Of a DNA stretch of 14,976 nucleotides, positions 14,255 through 14,976 are shown piece by piece. The notes under the pieces are model-generated. The model had not been told where the DNA came from and searched no databases. It saw only the letters and a list, made by a program, of their open reading frames with translations. Source of the stretch: Clostridia bacterium (lineage in GTDB: Bacteria > Bacillota > Clostridia > Oscillospirales > QAKW01); NCBI GenBank assembly GCA_017442025.1, contig JAFSBD010000333.1, positions 1-14,976 on the forward strand. Direction: 5' to 3'. Within the stretch, counting starts at the first letter, position 1. Each line of letters starts with the position of its first letter. The translations under genes were made by a program, and so were the position numbers.

Positions 14255-14976
14255 ACATTCTCCATAAGGTAACCGCCAAGATCTTAAAACATAATAAGGT
14301 ACGGACCGGGGTAACGATCATCGGGATCCTGCTTTCGGCGGCGATGTTTACCGCCGTTACCACCTGCGTTTCCAGCGTGCAGAACTTTTTGTTTCGAACA
14401 GCGGTTGCCACAGATGGCAACTGGCACGGCGTTCTTTATAATGCGGATTTTTCGAATAAATACAGTGTTTTATATAATAACGGAAAAACCTTACGCGAGG
14501 AGATCGAGGGCTATACAAGCCTCGACCATATCGGCTACGCTATGGCGGGCAGTACCAATGAATATAAGCCCTATCTGATGGTCTATGGCGTGGATTCAAA
14601 GGTAGAGGATTATCTGCCTATCCATCTGATCGACGGGCGGATGCCGCAAAACAGCGGCGAGATCCTTTTGCCTGCCCATCTGCAGACCAACGGCGAGGTG
14701 GAGCACCAATTGGGGGATACCCTGGTGCTGAATTTGGGAGAGCGCCGCTTTGAGGGCGCGGCGATGAATCAGCAAAATCCCTATCAGCCGGGGGAAGAGC
14801 TGATCGCCAAGGATAGCCGGATCTATACGGTGGTGGGCTTTTACCGCCGCCCGCGGTTTGAGCAATATTATTCGCCGGGCTATTCTGCCCTTACCGTTGC
14901 CGACCCTTCGGCGGAGCGGGCCGATATTTATTTGCGGACCAAGAATCCGCGGGATATCTATGCCCTTTTGGAAGGG
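14251..14976 (+). CDS. FtsX/MacB-type ABC permease, N-terminal part (3' end outside window)
   Basis: The frame opens at the ATG overlapping the ATPase stop, with GAGGTGA (14237-14243) as ribosome binding site, and stays open for 242 codons to the window end. The N-terminus (MNILHKVTAKILKHNKVRTG) has the basic amphipathic look of FtsX-like permeases. One membrane span follows at about 19-40, then a long polar extracytoplasmic region through residue 242. That region includes a MacB periplasmic-core-like pattern: YGVDS near 111, IDGRMPQNSGEILLP around 126-140, GDTLVL, then YTVVGFYRRP near 200. A large domain directly after span 1 resembles MacB/LolC/E. BceB instead is described with its large domain between spans 7 and 8. 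Total length and the remaining spans lie downstream. It probably works with the preceding ATPase and may report to the intramembrane-sensing kinase. Confidence 0.9.
   Translation, partial: MNILHKVTAKILKHNKVRTGVTIIGILLSAAMFTAVTTCVSSVQNFLFRTAVATDGNWHGVLYNADFSNKYSVLYNNGKTLREEIEGYTSLDHIGYAMAGSTNEYKPYLMVYGVDSKVEDYLPIHLIDGRMPQNSGEILLPAHLQTNGEVEHQLGDTLVLNLGERRFEGAAMNQQNPYQPGEELIAKDSRIYTVVGFYRRPRFEQYYSPGYSALTVADPSAERADIYLRTKNPRDIYALLEG

Overview
The window looks like chromosomal DNA from a low-to-moderate-GC-derived Firmicute, most likely class Clostridia and perhaps Oscillospirales. This is inferred from three things: the infB-rbfA-nrnA-truB-ribF gene order, strong GGAGG-type ribosome binding sites with a 4-base ATGA/GTGA overlap at most junctions, and the clostridial flavour of the ABC exporters. 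All genes are on the + strand. No RNA gene, CRISPR array, insertion sequence or integrase was seen. No stretch over 300 bases lacks a gene; the longest gap is 11516-11775.

Region 1 (1-7711) reads as one tightly coupled transcription unit. It starts inside infB (translation initiation factor 2, 5' end outside the window). It continues through rbfA (30S maturation), nrnA (nano-RNA/pAp phosphatase), truB (tRNA pseudouridine-55) and ribF (FMN/FAD synthesis). It then runs with no gap or terminator into two lipoproteins of unknown role and a full-length ABC exporter. The first lipoprotein appears to contain three diverged copies of a BamE/SmpA-like module. The accessory genes therefore appear hard-wired to the translation/flavin operon.

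Region 2 (7712-11578) is a separate unit with a near-consensus extended -10 promoter (7741-7769) directly abutting an intrinsic-terminator hairpin (7771-7810). It encodes two overlapping half-transporters. The first has a degenerate ATP site (Ser in Walker A, Asp for the catalytic Glu, Gln for the H-loop His). The second has intact Walker motifs but a LSQGQ signature. Together they have the hallmarks of a heterodimeric exporter with one catalytic and one degenerate site (BmrCD / TM287-288 / LmrCD type). A strong terminator closes the unit at 11552-11578.

Region 3 (11579-14976) begins with a long imperfect stem-loop and an extended -10 promoter. It encodes an OmpR-family response regulator and a short-loop, probably intramembrane-sensing histidine kinase, followed by a perfect hairpin over the kinase stop codon. 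A second promoter follows, carrying a striking cluster of TGTCAT-like half-sites at 11-base spacing. It drives a MacB/LolD-type ATPase and an FtsX/MacB-type permease that runs off the window. The order regulator-kinase-promoter-ATPase-permease is that of BceRS-BceAB antimicrobial-peptide detoxification modules, although the permease topology is not that of BceB. The best candidate for a new finding is this regulatory array and the system it controls.
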